The notes below the pieces were generated by a model, which saw nothing but the letters and a program-made list of their open reading frames with translations, was not told the DNA's origin and made no database searches. A stretch of 64,000 nt of DNA from Theocolax elegans (taxonomy: Eukaryota > Arthropoda > Insecta > Hymenoptera > Cerocephalidae): contig CM047429.1 in NCBI GenBank assembly GCA_026168455.1, positions 9,761,125 through 9,825,124 of the forward strand, read 5' to 3'. This document shows positions 9,892 through 20,968 of the stretch, piece by piece (position 1 is the first letter of the stretch; every line of letters begins with the position of its first letter). A program made the translations under genes and the position numbers.

Positions 9892-12800
9892 CCCATTAAC
9901 GCCCACGGAGACACTTTTTTCATCACTTCTTCAGAGCTCCCTAAATGGGATAAATTTGGGCTTAAATAATTTTTGAGCTCTTGAAATTCATAGATTTTTC
10001 ATCGATCTTTCGAATAGTGACCTTCAAAATTAGACAAAAAATTTTCTTATTACTCAAAATTGAAGTTTAAGTGTATAAAGCACCGTAAAATAAATTATTT
10101 TTTTTGTATTAGATTTTTTATATTAATTTTCCATTATGCAATCATCTTGAAACCAATTTAGATGGTGGAGGGATTGTCTGAACTGCAAGAAACTGTATTT
10201 AAAAAATTAATTTTGTTACCTTAATGATCCAAAATGGCGTCTGAAACAATAGTTTTCATTCATCATGTTTAGGACGCTTTAACTAAAAACTATAAACTTT
10301 TCGAAAAAAATGATAATTACAAAAAGTGCTTAGAATTCATCAAAGTATAAAATAGAATTTTTGCAGAATTTTTGGAGACAATTTTGAAAATTTTTATATT
10401 TAAATTTTTCATAAATTTAAAAAAATTCAAGAAAAATTCTGAAAAAATTTTAGTGCATTTTTTGATGAATTTTAAGCATTTTTTATTCATTGCAATTTTT
10501 TCCGAATGTTGATAGTTTGTGAGAAAAATAATGTTGACCCGTTAACTCTCGGAAGGACATCTTTTTTTTGAAACTTTGAGCCGAAAATTTTTAACGAAAA
10601 GCTCGGAAAATTTCCAAATCTGGCTGAATCTTTTGTCAACCATTTGTTCTCTAAAACTGGCGGCTTTAAAAGTAAGACTTAAAATTTTTCATTTTATTCC
10701 AGTCAACCTGGATGAAATAATAAGCAATTAACTGTCAGAGCGCCAAAAAAACAAAAAAATAAATAAGTTACTTTTTTCGAACATGATCAACTATCAAAAA
10801 TGGAACGAATCGTTTTTTTAATTTCTTATCAACTTTTTTGATTTTAAAAATATTTTTTTGGTTTTTCTTTTGCTTTTTTTGTTATTTTTTATTTTTTTAT
10901 TTTTTTCATATATTTTTTTTATTGTACTGATTTATTTGTTCGGAATAAAAAAATTATTTGAAAAGATAAAAAGGGTTTCTAGATTTAGTGATTTTTTTGA
11001 AAGCGTGTTTTGCAAAAAAAATGTTTGATCTGATTGTGCATGAATTAGTTGAGCATACTTTTTTCTTTTCAATATGTATTTTTTCGTGACTTTTTTCCAG
11101 AGCATAGATCGAATTCTAAAAGAAAACCATCTACAGTACAAAGAGCCCAAAATATCAGGCCAAATCTTATTGGTTTACCTCGAATATATTGTTTCAAAAT
11201 CGTCCTACCATAAAATTTAGCCATCATCTCGTCAACAGACAACGCAGTTCGAAATAACCAAATTTTTTTATATTTTCCCTAAATAAATTCATTATTTTTC
11301 TCACACGCCAAGCTCTATCGTTTTAATCTTCATCTACTGGTTGCAAACATTTTAATTTTGATTTTATAGTCTCAAAATTATTGCGAGACATAGCAGACTG
11401 TATTACCCCACAACCTAGATGAAGATCAGTAGACCAATAATGTCCTTGAGACTTGCTGTGGTTGTAAATGGAAACAATAATTATTCCAATGAAAGTATTT
11501 AGCTCAGACATTGTCAAGTCATAACCATTCTGCTTAGTCGACTCAATAATGTAATTTTTGATCTCAGGAGAAAAAAAAAGTTTCAAATAATTCGACTGAA
11601 CTCATTTTTCGAATTTTTACAATATCAGCATTGGACAAAATCAATGTGTTCTTAAGATTGTTACTGCACTGTTTTTCTCCATCGATCCAATTGTAAACGT
11701 GGTCGTTTTCAAGCTTAGTTTGGATATTGTTGTAACTTTTCAATGTTTTTGAATAAGAATTTTTTTCCAAAAATTTTTGAATTTCTTCATTTTCAGAATC
11801 ATCATGTGAACAACCAGAATCATCAGGATCTGGAATAAAAGTCATACAATCCTCATCTTTCTTATCAGATGAATCAAAGTTATTATCGGATTCTGATGAG
11901 GAGTCTGAGACTGAAGATCTACGTCGTTTTGGCATTTTAGAAATTTTAAAACCCAAGTTTCAAAAATTTCTCAAACTGATCTTTGATCTAAACGAAATGT
12001 GCTGCAAGGAAACTCAAAGTAGCTAAGAGCACGGACCCTGTTGGAACTTATCATATGCTAGGGTGATGAATTTCAGACAAATGCATTTATTCGTAAACCA
12101 CACTCATCTAATTTTTTAATAAATGTGACTACGATTTATATTTATATTATAGTCAATCAATTTTAGGTCAAAATTTGAGAAAAAAAATTATAACATTTAT
12201 GACGAAAAGGGTTATTTACATTATTATAAATAATAAATGCTGATATATTTGAGTATGAAAAACTACTGCGCTTCGTTCATAATCGATAAAATATAAAAAA
12301 GTGTGCATTTATTATATTGTTTTCAGAAACGCAAGTAAAAGCGGTTACCTGAGTTTCCGATATTGCAGGTGTAAAATACTAATTTTCAAATATTTATAAG
12401 CTTATTATAAATAAACTAAGCCTTAAATCGAAAAAATAGTAAGATAATACTCGTTTTATTCTGTTTCTTATTTAGGATTATTTTCCTCACAAACTATGAA
12501 CTTTCAGAAAAAATTGCAATCAATAAAAAATGCTTAAAATTCATCGCAAAATGCATTAGAATTTTTTCAGAATTTTTCTTGAATTTTTTTAAATTTATGA
12601 AAAATTTAAATATAAAAATTTTCAAAATTGTCTCCAAAAATTCTGCAAAAATTCTATTTTATACTTTGATGAATTCTAAGCACTTTTTGTAATTATCATT
12701 TTTTTCGAAAAGTTTATAGTTTTTAGTTAAAGCGTCCTAAACATGATGAATGAAAATTATTGTTTCGGACGCCATTTTGGATCATTAAGGTAACAAAATT

Positions 12801-13117
12801 AATTTTTTAAATACAGTTTCTTGTAGTTCAGACAATCCCTCCACCATCTAAATTGGTTTCAAGATGATTGCATAATGAAAAATTAATATAAAAAATCTAA
12901 TACAAAAAAAATAATTTATTTTTCGGTGCTTTATACACTTAAACTTCAATTTTGAGTAATAAAAAATTTTTTTGTCGAATTTTGAAGGTCACTATTCGAA
13001 AAATCGATCAAAAATCTATGAATTTCCAGTGCTCAAAAATTGTTTAAGCCCAAATTTATCCTATTTAGGGAGCTCTGAAGAAGGAATGAAAAAAGTGTCC
13101 CCGTGGGCGTTAATGGG
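9892..13117 (-). mobile_element. piggyBac-type DNA transposon 1 (3.2 kb, long TIRs)
   Basis: Both ends carry TTAA (9888-9891 and 13118-13121), the piggyBac target-site duplication. The ends read CCCATTAACGCCCACGG and its reverse complement. Terminal inverted repeats are unusually long: about 9892-10535 matches 12478-13117 in reverse with scattered mismatches. The middle holds a degraded minus-strand piggyBac transposase. The element sits in the first intron of the older DNCGGQNRN-family pseudogene. Confidence 0.85.
10930..11956 (-). pseudogene. Degraded piggyBac transposase of element 1
   Basis: ORF 11564-11956 begins with a Ser/Asp/Glu-rich N-terminus after KRRRSS, typical of PGBD proteins. 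The frame shifts in an A/T-rich run into ORF 11323-11586, which has SPEIKNYIIEST, LNTFIGIIIVS and YWSTDLHLG, the usual piggyBac N-terminal domain pattern. Below 11323 the expected DDD region is recognisable only as scattered fragments (NDRAWRVRKIM, then pieces with stops and shifts). No catalytic triad can be assembled. The enzyme would cut at TTAA and rejoin donor DNA precisely; this copy cannot. Confidence 0.75.
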
Positions 13118-13121
13118 TTAA

Positions 13122-14470
13122 TATCCGTTATGTGTACTCGTCCAATACTTATCACTTGAGAATATAAATATTACTTATATAGAAATCAAAAATGACTTAC
13201 TATTTATAAATAATTATGTATTTATAGCACAACATTTTCTATTTAGCCCATTAACTCCTTCTTTATAGTCTTATTAGATAATCCAATATTGGTCCAATAC
13301 TTCTCTACATTATTATAATGAATTTAGGCCAAAAAACATGCAGTACAAGAGTTTTAATTGATATTGGAATTGTTGTTGTTACCATATTAGTGACAAAACA
13401 TTATAAATTAATGACATATAATGTCAGAATTGTTTACTTACAGAATTGCGGTGATGAAACTGTACCTTTGGGCTGTGAATTGTCATCTTATTTTCTTCTA
13501 TATACTTTTATATAAACCAAAGAGCAATTTTTTTTATAAAATGTTGAATGTCAGACCTTTACCCTGCTAAAAAATTAACCGGTTGAACTGGGTAGTAGTA
13601 CATGTACTGGATTGTTTGACTAGTTAAGTACTCAGCATTGTGTATATGAATTGGCAGGTGGTCCCAAACTGCTCAATCGTCCGGTATGCGCATGCGCACT
13701 AACGTTAACGTTGGTTATGCCACTGATTACTAATGTTCCATTATTTAATTTATATCTCAAATATTTCGTGTTTTTATTTAAGCAATGCTGAATGATAGAA
13801 TAAAAGTTTGTATTTGATGATTATACATTACTATGTCAGCTGCCTTTGTACCTGTAGCAGACGGTCAGCACACACGCATTCGAATTTTAACCTCCTATAT
13901 AACTAACATTTTTGATACAAAGTAAATAGAGAAGAATATAGTGCTTATTTACTTAACAAATGTGTTTTACACATAAAATTGAGTACCTAATTTAATTATT
14001 TAATTGACTTACCTAAATATAAATTTTCAAAATCTCAAAGAAAAATAAATAACTCATTTGCTACAGAAACTAAGAACAGCCAATTGAGACTGCCGATAAA
14101 CTTATTCGCAGGCTTGGGGAAAAACTAACAGTGCGAGCACGAAGCACGCGGGGGGTTGGCGCGCGCAGTGCGCAGGGGGGCTTGCCTCCCGAGTTAACAA
14201 TAAATTTTATATACTCGGTTTAATTTTATAACAGTTTAGTAAATAAAAATATTTTCCTAACTTCTGAATTTATCTTTATACCACAGAAATTAAAAATGAC
14301 GTGAAAGAGAGCTTTATGAAGGTTGAAAATCAAATGATTCATTTAATACTTAATAAAAAATCAAATATGCTAATAATTTTAGAATAAAGAGAATTTAATT
14401 TACTATATAATTATTACATAACCGATAAGTCATTCTTATCTCATACATTATTTGCATAATAAAGACATAC
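13122..14470. other. Intron sequence with a GC-rich palindromic island
   Basis: Mostly AT-rich and non-coding. At 14121-14186 lies a sharply GC-rich island with self-complementary pieces (GCGC..GCGC and GGGGGGCTTGCCTCCC), unlike its surroundings. No ORF with recognisable domains. Confidence 0.4.
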
Positions 14471-14838
14471 CAAAAGTTTCAAGAAACATTTTCTGACAAA
14501 CTTTTACTCTTTTATTTTCATTCGCAAATAAAAAACATTCTAAGGATAAATTTCTTTCGCTACGTTTATCAGGATTATCTTTCATCTCTTTTGGTATTTC
14601 GGATATTACAAGTTTGTCTAGATAATCCCATTGTCGACAATGATCTCCGATTTTCCAGAATTGGTCAAATAAAATTTTACATTCTTCATAAGCGACTTTT
14701 TGCTTACACTTGAAGCGGCACAAATCGTTACAACCAGGTCCCATATGCTTTTTAGCTATAATATTTCCATTGTAAAGCCACCCATACCAAAATTTTGATT
14801 TTTGCAAGGGCACTCTTCTATTCATCCGGATTGCGTTT
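14471..14838 (-). pseudogene. Exon 1 of the DNCGGQNRN-family pseudogene
   Basis: The exon begins after TTTTTAATTTAG and ends at TTTTG|GTATGT, canonical sites. It reads without a stop from NAIRMNRRVPLQ to KVCQKMFLETF. The pattern CNDLCRFKCKQK, followed by WKIGDHCRQWDYL and VCQKMFLETF, fits the N-terminal zinc-binding part of this family. Joined to exon 2 the codon phase is kept across about 7 kb. No earlier exon was found with confidence; see 16026-16176 for a weak candidate. Confidence 0.7.
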
Positions 14839-16025
14839 CTAAATTAAAAAGTAAATAATTAAAACAACCTGATAGATTTAATATTTTCTATTATTATTTA
14901 TAAAAAACGTATTTATTTGATTAATCTTGGCACAATTACACTATTAATAAAATTGAAATTTAAAAATTTTTCTCTGTAAATATTTATTATTTAAAAAGGC
15001 AAACCAAGCTAACTGGAAAAAAGTAATAATATTTTATATAAGCTCTCAACAAATGTCTTCTGAAGGTGATGTGAGAGCCAAATTACAGGGATCTATAATG
15101 TATTTTTAAAAACCCAAAAATTTTCAATAATTACATAAAATTCATATGTGATGCTTAAATGATATGAAAAAACGTTACAGAGCGATTTTGTCAGAATAGT
15201 TAATTTTAAAATAATTAGTAACTACTAATCACTTTACGTCGGTAATGATTAGGTTTAAAATGGATCTTTGCAGCTGCATAAAAATCTCGATCATTTAGTA
15301 ATAAAAATTTGTAAAAAAATTCATACTTAAACCTCAAAGCAAGTGAAAAAGCGTTATACAGAGATTTTTTTAGAAAAGTTAACCCATTGTGGTGTAAAAA
15401 GTATATAGAGATTCCAATTTTTTAGTTTTGCGTCTCTTTAAGTTACGTATATATAAAGAATTTATTTTATAATATTATAAATTGTCCTTTTAAGCACAAA
15501 CAATCCTATTATCAAAACTTTAATTACGCTCATGCAGTCTACTATTTTTTGCCTAAATTTATGCTTAATCGACATTTTGCCACTTGGGCTTGAAATCGCA
15601 TAATTGTTTCCAAAGACATCTGCATAGATATGCGTATGTGTGATAAAACATTCATCCCTGTCTTTGATTCTGTTTAAATCATTTGCCTCTAGTTCGCCTC
15701 AGTATAAATTATATTGAAGCCTAACGCTCGAACTTTATAAAAATGCAAGTTTGAGGAACCTTTTGCACGGAACTTTGTGCATAGTGTAACATGACGATCA
15801 ATATTTTTTGCAAAAGAAAATACATTGATTTTCCTCCGGACTGAAGTTTAGAAACGCATACGAAGCTTGTACAGCCTCAATCTATTATCAGGAATAACGT
15901 AGAGTAGGGGTAGCAGTATATAGGTACCAATCTACTCTCCTTGTCCGTTACCTAAAAAATTATCTGAAAAACTATCTAAACAATTATTTAAAAATTATTT
16001 AAAAAACAGAAATAACTATACTTAC
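14839..16025. other. Gene-free AT-rich region
   Basis: No gene recognised. Low-complexity intronic-looking sequence. Confidence 0.4.
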
Positions 16026-16176
16026 AAAAGTTTGGCTCATTTGATGGACAGCTATTTTGAGGAGTAAGAACACGACTCGACTGAGGCGTTTGATGAAATT
16101 CAAAAGGGAATAAACTCTCCTCTCTCACTAATATTACGCCATTCTGACCACCAACTTTGATCCTTTGGTAAATAAT
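16026..16176 (-). other. Weak candidate upstream exon
   Basis: A 151-nt segment bounded by a CCTACAG acceptor and a TTTT|GTAAGT donor. One frame opens with YLPKDQSWWSEWRNIS and then meets a stop. The alternative frame holds FPFEFHQTPQSSRVLTPQNS. A one-base shift would connect the two. It might be a 5' exon of the pseudogene downstream or belong to another gene; neither is shown. Confidence 0.25.
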
Positions 16177-16212
16177 CTGTAGGCAAATTTCAAGCATTAA
16201 GCAAAAAATCAT

Positions 16213-17248
16213 GTATATAATATAATAAATGTTGTTCTATCAACTAAATAAAAAGAATCTTAAAGTGTAAGTGCGATAGCGATGTACGATAAATTATAAA
16301 TGGTAACAAAATTAATTAAAATAAATAGTAAATTATAAAACTATAGTTATTTAATAGCACTTGTAAAATTTATAATTACTATAATAAAAAAATAATTACT
16401 TTTAAAAATTAAGACAATGCTTACCAGACATGCTGAATAAAAAGGTTAAGTGTAAGATTCAAATTCGTAAGAAAAAAAAAACTTATATATTTCCTTCACG
16501 GATTGAATCACGCGTATGAAACTTGGAGAGTACGATTCGGTTGCAGGATATCGTAACGGGAAGGTATCAAAGGAGGGGTACCGAATTACTCCAGTTGAGC
16601 GCGAGTCAAGCTTGCACAAAGTTCAAAGCGCTCAAAGCTCCCTCCATACGCATCATCTTACCTCCCACTAGAATCTTTTAGAGTGGGGCCTTGCACGTAT
16701 ACGTTTGGCTCCAGTTATCTAAGTGGGAGTTGCGTAGCACACAGATGGGGATGGTAGTCTAGTGGGAGCCTTATTTTGTTTATCCTCGCTCTGGTTCGGT
16801 GCTATGCGATGTACACAACCACTGTTTACTTTCGAAAAACTTATTTATATGTAGTTTGTTATAAAATTTTGAATAATATGCTATGAGTGTCTATGTATCT
16901 TAAACTATTTTATAACATTTAGTGCAGAGATATAAATAATTAATTAAAATGTGATTCTATTAGATGGAGGGGAAAAAATGCATTTACGTTCGTCGTTTGG
17001 CACTCGCCTGTGCTATGTATGTGAGCTTTTGGAAGGTACTGTCGGTATTACTGGAAAGAAGAAAAATATTCTTATAATTTTAATATTCTTTTTAAGTATT
17101 CGTTCTATTTTAAATATTCTTATAATTAATTGGCAACAGCAAAAAAATATACAAAAAAAAACTGACACCGTTTACTTCAATATATAATAATTAAAGACAT
17201 TAAGGTGTTTGTGACAATTTCCGAAAGTAAAAAAGAGTATTATTTTTT
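16213..17248. other. Gene-free region
   Basis: A mixed-composition stretch at 16500-16800 is richer in G+C than its flanks but carries no open frame of interest. No element boundary is visible. Confidence 0.35.
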
Positions 17249-17450
17249 GGCACCTTCTTAAAATTATTTTTGAATCGGCACCTTGTTAAAATTATTTTTG
17301 AGTTGGCCCCTTGTTAAAATTATTTTTGAGATGACCCCTTGTTAAAATTATTTTTGAGTTGACTCCTTATTAAAATTCTTTTTGAGTTGACACCTTGTTA
17401 AAATTATTTTTGAGTCGGCACCTTGTTAAAATTATTTCTGAATCGGCACC
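17249..17450. repeat. 28-bp tandem repeat, seven units
   Basis: Seven head-to-tail units of exactly 28 bp, each close to GGCACCTTGTTAAAATTATT plus TTTGAGTT. The GGCACC phrase recurs at 17249 and 17445, which is 7 x 28. Units differ mainly in the GGCACC and GAGTT parts. Spacing is too regular and without spacers, so it is not a CRISPR array. Confidence 0.9.
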
Positions 17451-17879
17451 CTTTTGCACTAAGCCGACGACATGTATGTCAAAGTATTTTTCCCTGTTGA
17501 TCACAAATTCGATGTCAGAATTGTGCCATAACATCAAAGATTTCCTAACCTCAAAACACAGGCAAAAATGGAAAATTTCTAATAAAGGCCAAGGGATTAT
17601 TATTTTGGATTATATTTTTTCTGACAACAACCTCTCGTTTGACCACTAGGTGGCGTAGGCCTATGGTGCAGGCATTCGCAAGCGGTCCGCTCATTTTTGA
17701 AACTTTGTATACAACCAAGATGGTTCTCAGCAGAGAACTTTTATTCAACGCAGTTTTGGGAGTACTAGTTGTCCGTAGTGCCTTCGAGTTAGTGTCTCAC
17801 TTATTTTGTGCATTTTATTATTAAAAGAATTTGTTGAAATATGTATAAGTTAAACGTAAGTGTTGCGCGGTCGGTAACA
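17451..17879. other. Gene-free region
   Basis: Short overlapping open frames on both strands at 17551-17824 have no recognised domain and are probably chance. Confidence 0.35.
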
Positions 17880-18073
17880 ATGAGCAATAGGCGTCGCTGT
17901 AGACGCAGTGTGTGCAGTGTGGCGCTGTAGAGAGTCTATAGTGCTAGTCGTTCACTCCGTGTCCGGACGAGCAGCGGAGAGGACGTGTGCCTTTCAATAA
18001 AGCATTAAGTAGAAGAAGAGTTCCACTTGGTCTTTTATTCTGTTTATCGTCCCTTAACCAAAATTCCAACAAA
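17880..18073 (+). repeat. Possible LTR end remnant
   Basis: GC-richer sequence with an AATAAA-type poly(A) signal (TTCAATAAAGC near 17996) and ending in TTCCAACA, a form common at Copia-type LTR ends. No matching TGTTGG start or second LTR was found. Confidence 0.3.
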
Positions 18074-18118
18074 ATTATATCATTTAAACTTACTAAAATA
18101 ATTTAATTTCTCGATGTA

Positions 18119-19296
18119 ATGGCGAGTTTTCAACAAGCTTGGAGTAGTGGCAAGTCTGAGCCTGATGAAGCAGTTGAAACAGATATAAGTGGTGCTTCTT
18201 ATAATGATGAAAATACGGAAGATTATATACACGAACAAAGAGATGAAATAATATATGACAACTTATTTTTTTCCACTATAAAAGATTTTTTTGGACAAGC
18301 TAATATTCGCGGAAATATTTTTTATAGCTCGAATCCATGTGACTATTTTGAGTACTTCTTTGATTCTTCTTTGATTAATACTATAATTGATTAAACTAAT
18401 CTCTATAGAGAACAAAATTCGCTCCCATAATATCACCATATGAGAGAATGGACACCTCTAACGCAAAATGAACTCCGTAATTTGATTGTACTTTCAATAA
18501 ATATGGGTCGGAAAGGTGATATAAAAAATTATTGGAGTACGGACTTTACATTGTTAACTCCAGTATTTGGATATGTTATTAGCAGAACTAGATATCTCCA
18601 TATTGTCAGATCTCTCCACTTTTCTAATAATGAAGACATTAGTAATCATCCTTTGAAAAAATTCAAGCCAGTAATCGATCACTTGCAAATTAAGTTTTCT
18701 AGTACTATAAATCCAGGAAAAAATCTCGGAATCGATGAGTCTTTTGTTGTGGAAAGGAAGATTGCGATTTAAGCAATATTTACCTTTGAAAAAAAATCGC
18801 TTTGGAATAAAGATTTTTGAATTAGTGGATTGTGTAACAGGATTCATAATCGGTTTTATTATTTACACTGCTTCTGACACTGATTACGAAGTAATCATTT
18901 AAGCAATCAAGCAATAATTCTCTTGGAGTTTCAGGAGATGTTGTTGCGACTTTGATAAGACCTTAATTTTCAAAGACCATGTTTTATTTATAGATAACTG
19001 TTATCCTCACCAATCCTTCCTGAGTTTTGCAAGATCGAGATACAGGAGTGTGCGGAACAGTCAAGAAAAATCAAAAATGAATACCACAGCTCAAAGCGAA
19101 ACTAAACAGGGGAGAAATTGAGGTAGCACACAACTGTACTTGGTTAGTAATTAGATGGATGGATATTGTTTGACAGGAAAAAAAAACTTCAAAACGAAAG
19201 AAGATGTAATCAAACCAACTTGCGTGTATGAATATAATAAAAATATGAGGGGTGTTGACAATATAGATAGACATTTATCCTTGACTGAGTCCGTAA
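18119..19296 (+). pseudogene. Broken piggyBac transposase 2
   Basis: Three segments in order resemble the transposase at 38335-39894. First, an acidic N-terminus with IKDFFGQANIRGNIFYSSN, ended by a TAA at 18392. Second, REWTPLTQNELRNLIVLSIN through YWSTDFTLLTPVFG to GKNLGIDESF, which has the first catalytic Asp (IDES) and then a one-base frameshift. Third, NKNMRGVDNIDRHLSLTES with the third catalytic Asp. The block carrying the second Asp (DN.Y) is damaged. At about 19297 coding similarity ends abruptly where another repeat begins. piggyBac enzymes cut at TTAA; this copy cannot. Confidence 0.8.
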
Positions 19297-19590
19297 GAAA
19301 ACCTGATTTCAGATTCGTCTTCTGCGACCCACACAAGCTCCCTTAGCAAATTTCCTTGAATTTATTAATTTTTTCAAAAATCTCGCCTTCCATCTTGGAT
19401 ACACCATCATGTATTTAAGAATTTTCAATAGCCGACTTCAGATTCGTAATCAGTGACCCCCAAAATCCCGTATACCAAATTTGGGACAAATCTGTTAATT
19501 TTTTCAAAATCTTCTCCGCCATTTTGGATTTAGGAATTTTCAAAAAGCGACTGCAGATTTGTAATCAGCGACTCCCAAAACCCCCAAATT
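19297..19590. repeat. Three diverged ~120-bp repeats truncating the transposase
   Basis: The phrase GA.TTCAGATTCGTAATCAG, followed by CGACCCCCAAAA, occurs three times (about 19298, 19435, 19550). Each is followed by AAATT..TTAATTTTTTCAAAA and GCCATTTTGGAT. The same phrase occurs inside the foldback element at 37053-37642, so this is a dispersed repeat family that interrupted the piggyBac gene. Confidence 0.6.
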
Positions 19591-19634
19591 TATAGCGTTT
19601 AAATAAAGTTAAGAAATTTTTATTTTAAGCCCTT

Positions 19635-20310
19635 GTAATAGTTTTCCGATTCTCTAAAGGTTGTGGGGACAAGCTTGGGTTAAAATTGAAAAAAGCTATT
19701 GAATATTAACAATTGATAATTTTTTTCATAATAATCGAAAATATTTCTGAAATTGTATTATTATTAACTTTTATTTAAAATTTTTTGATCAATTGATATG
19801 TAATATAACTATCTTAACTAATTATCAGACTCCGTACTCTGATTTTTTACCATAATGGACTTACCGCAGAAAAACTCAGGAACCACTTCTTCGAATAGAC
19901 TGTGTTAATATTGTAATACAAAAACTATTCTTAACAAATGATTTTAAGAAATTAGAAAATATTAGACTTTTATTCAAATTCTGCTCCATTCAAGTGGATT
20001 AAAATCATATTTTAAAGTTACTTTTAAAATTTTAGCCTATTCGATGAAGTGGATCCAGAGATATCCTGCGGTAAGTCCATTATGATAAAAAAAGTAGAGG
20101 ACGAAGACTCATAATTAATTAAAAAAGTTATGTTACATAAATTGGCCAAAATTTTTTTAAATAATAGTTAAAAATAATATAATTTGTTTAATATATTAAA
20201 AAATTTTCAATTGTTATGAAAAAAATTATTAATTGTTAATATTGGATAGTTCTTTTTCAATTTTAACCCAGACTTGTTACCGTAAGTCATGATCTCTAGA
20301 ATTTCGGAGC
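19635..20310. mobile_element. Inverted-repeat element (MITE-like)
   Basis: The left part 19635-19905 is matched in reverse by about 20035-20310: GGGTTAAAATTGAAAAA versus TTTTTCAATTTTAACCC, and ATAATGGACTTACCGCAG versus CTGCGGTAAGTCCATTAT. Arms are about 270 bp with a ~130-bp spacer. No ORF and no clear target-site duplication. The right arm ends roughly 75 bp before the SDHB exon. Confidence 0.65.
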
Positions 20311-20384
20311 AATTCACTGTATTTTTTTTGTTTTATTGCTTTGCCTTTGTTTGTCGCAAAAAATCATTTAGGTAATTTTTTCAG

Positions 20385-20577
20385 TACTATCGACTCAAAT
20401 ATTAATAAATCATGTAAAATATATCCATTGCCGCATATGTATATCATAAAGGACTTGGTGCCAGATATGACTAATTTTTATTTACAATATCGAAGTATTA
20501 AACCTTGGTTACAAACTGATTCACAACAAACTGGTGCGGATCAATTTACTCAAAGCATTCAAGATCGAAAAAAACTT
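20385..20577 (+). CDS. SdhB: Isolated internal exon of succinate dehydrogenase iron-sulfur subunit
   Basis: A 193-nt exon bounded by TTTTTTCAG (AG at 20383-20384) and GTAAGT at 20578. It encodes residues that in SDHB lie between the N-terminal [2Fe-2S] domain and the C-terminal [4Fe-4S]/[3Fe-4S] domain. The signature [20 protein letters not shown] and the [10 protein letters not shown] segment leave little doubt. SDHB passes electrons from succinate oxidation to ubiquinone at the mitochondrial inner membrane. No stop or frameshift is present and both splice sites are good. Neither flanking exon with the cysteine clusters is recognisable anywhere in the window. It is either part of a gene with very long introns running beyond the window, or a captured or orphaned exon. 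Confidence 0.85.
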
Positions 20578-20968
20578 GTAAGTAATTTTAAGAATTAAAA
20601 TTATATAGCTGTACATGATTAAATTTTATTACTGCTATGAAAAATGAAAGTCACCTGTTGACACTGCAATAGTTAAGGGGATGTCGGAGCCATAGCCTCC
20701 GTTGATAGTCGCTCGATCTCGAGGCTTCGAATGGCGCTGTAGTCAGGTGTCGATTTCTACGATAAACGTACTTCAAACATAAATTATAAATTTTACAGCT
20801 ACATAGAACTGTTAGAAGATACTTTCCCCCCTAGCTATAACTAAAATTAAGGTAATTGTAATATTACTCTTGGCAGCAAATGTTTATTTTTTTAAAGAAA
20901 TGTGAAATACGTTGCGTGTAGCATTACAGCAGATATAGATTCATTGAATATGAGACGAAATGATCAAT

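Larger units (their letters stand above)
4650..14838 (-). pseudogene. Decayed multi-exon gene of the DNCGGQNRN transposase-like family
   Basis: Four minus-strand exons can be ordered: E1 14471-14838, E2 about 6351-7525 (tandemly duplicated), E3 5987-6139, E4 4650-5086. E1 ends at a GTATGT donor, E2 starts after an AAAACAG acceptor, and the joined codon restores the expected reading. E3 to E4 also join in phase (CACAG|GTACTAG to TTATAG|G). Together they cover most of a family of uncharacterised insect proteins with cysteine-rich N-terminus, a PKKDxCxxC motif, a YSDNCGGQNRN motif and a HTQTDGDAMHS-like segment; I infer a transposase-like origin. Lesions: in-frame TGA and TAA in E2, a frameshift late in E2, a TGA and a frameshift in E4. 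The first intron is about 7 kb and hosts a piggyBac element. Confidence 0.75.

Noticed and set aside
17249..17450. Regular repeats considered as a CRISPR array
   Set aside because: The 28-bp units are contiguous with no unique spacers, in eukaryotic DNA.
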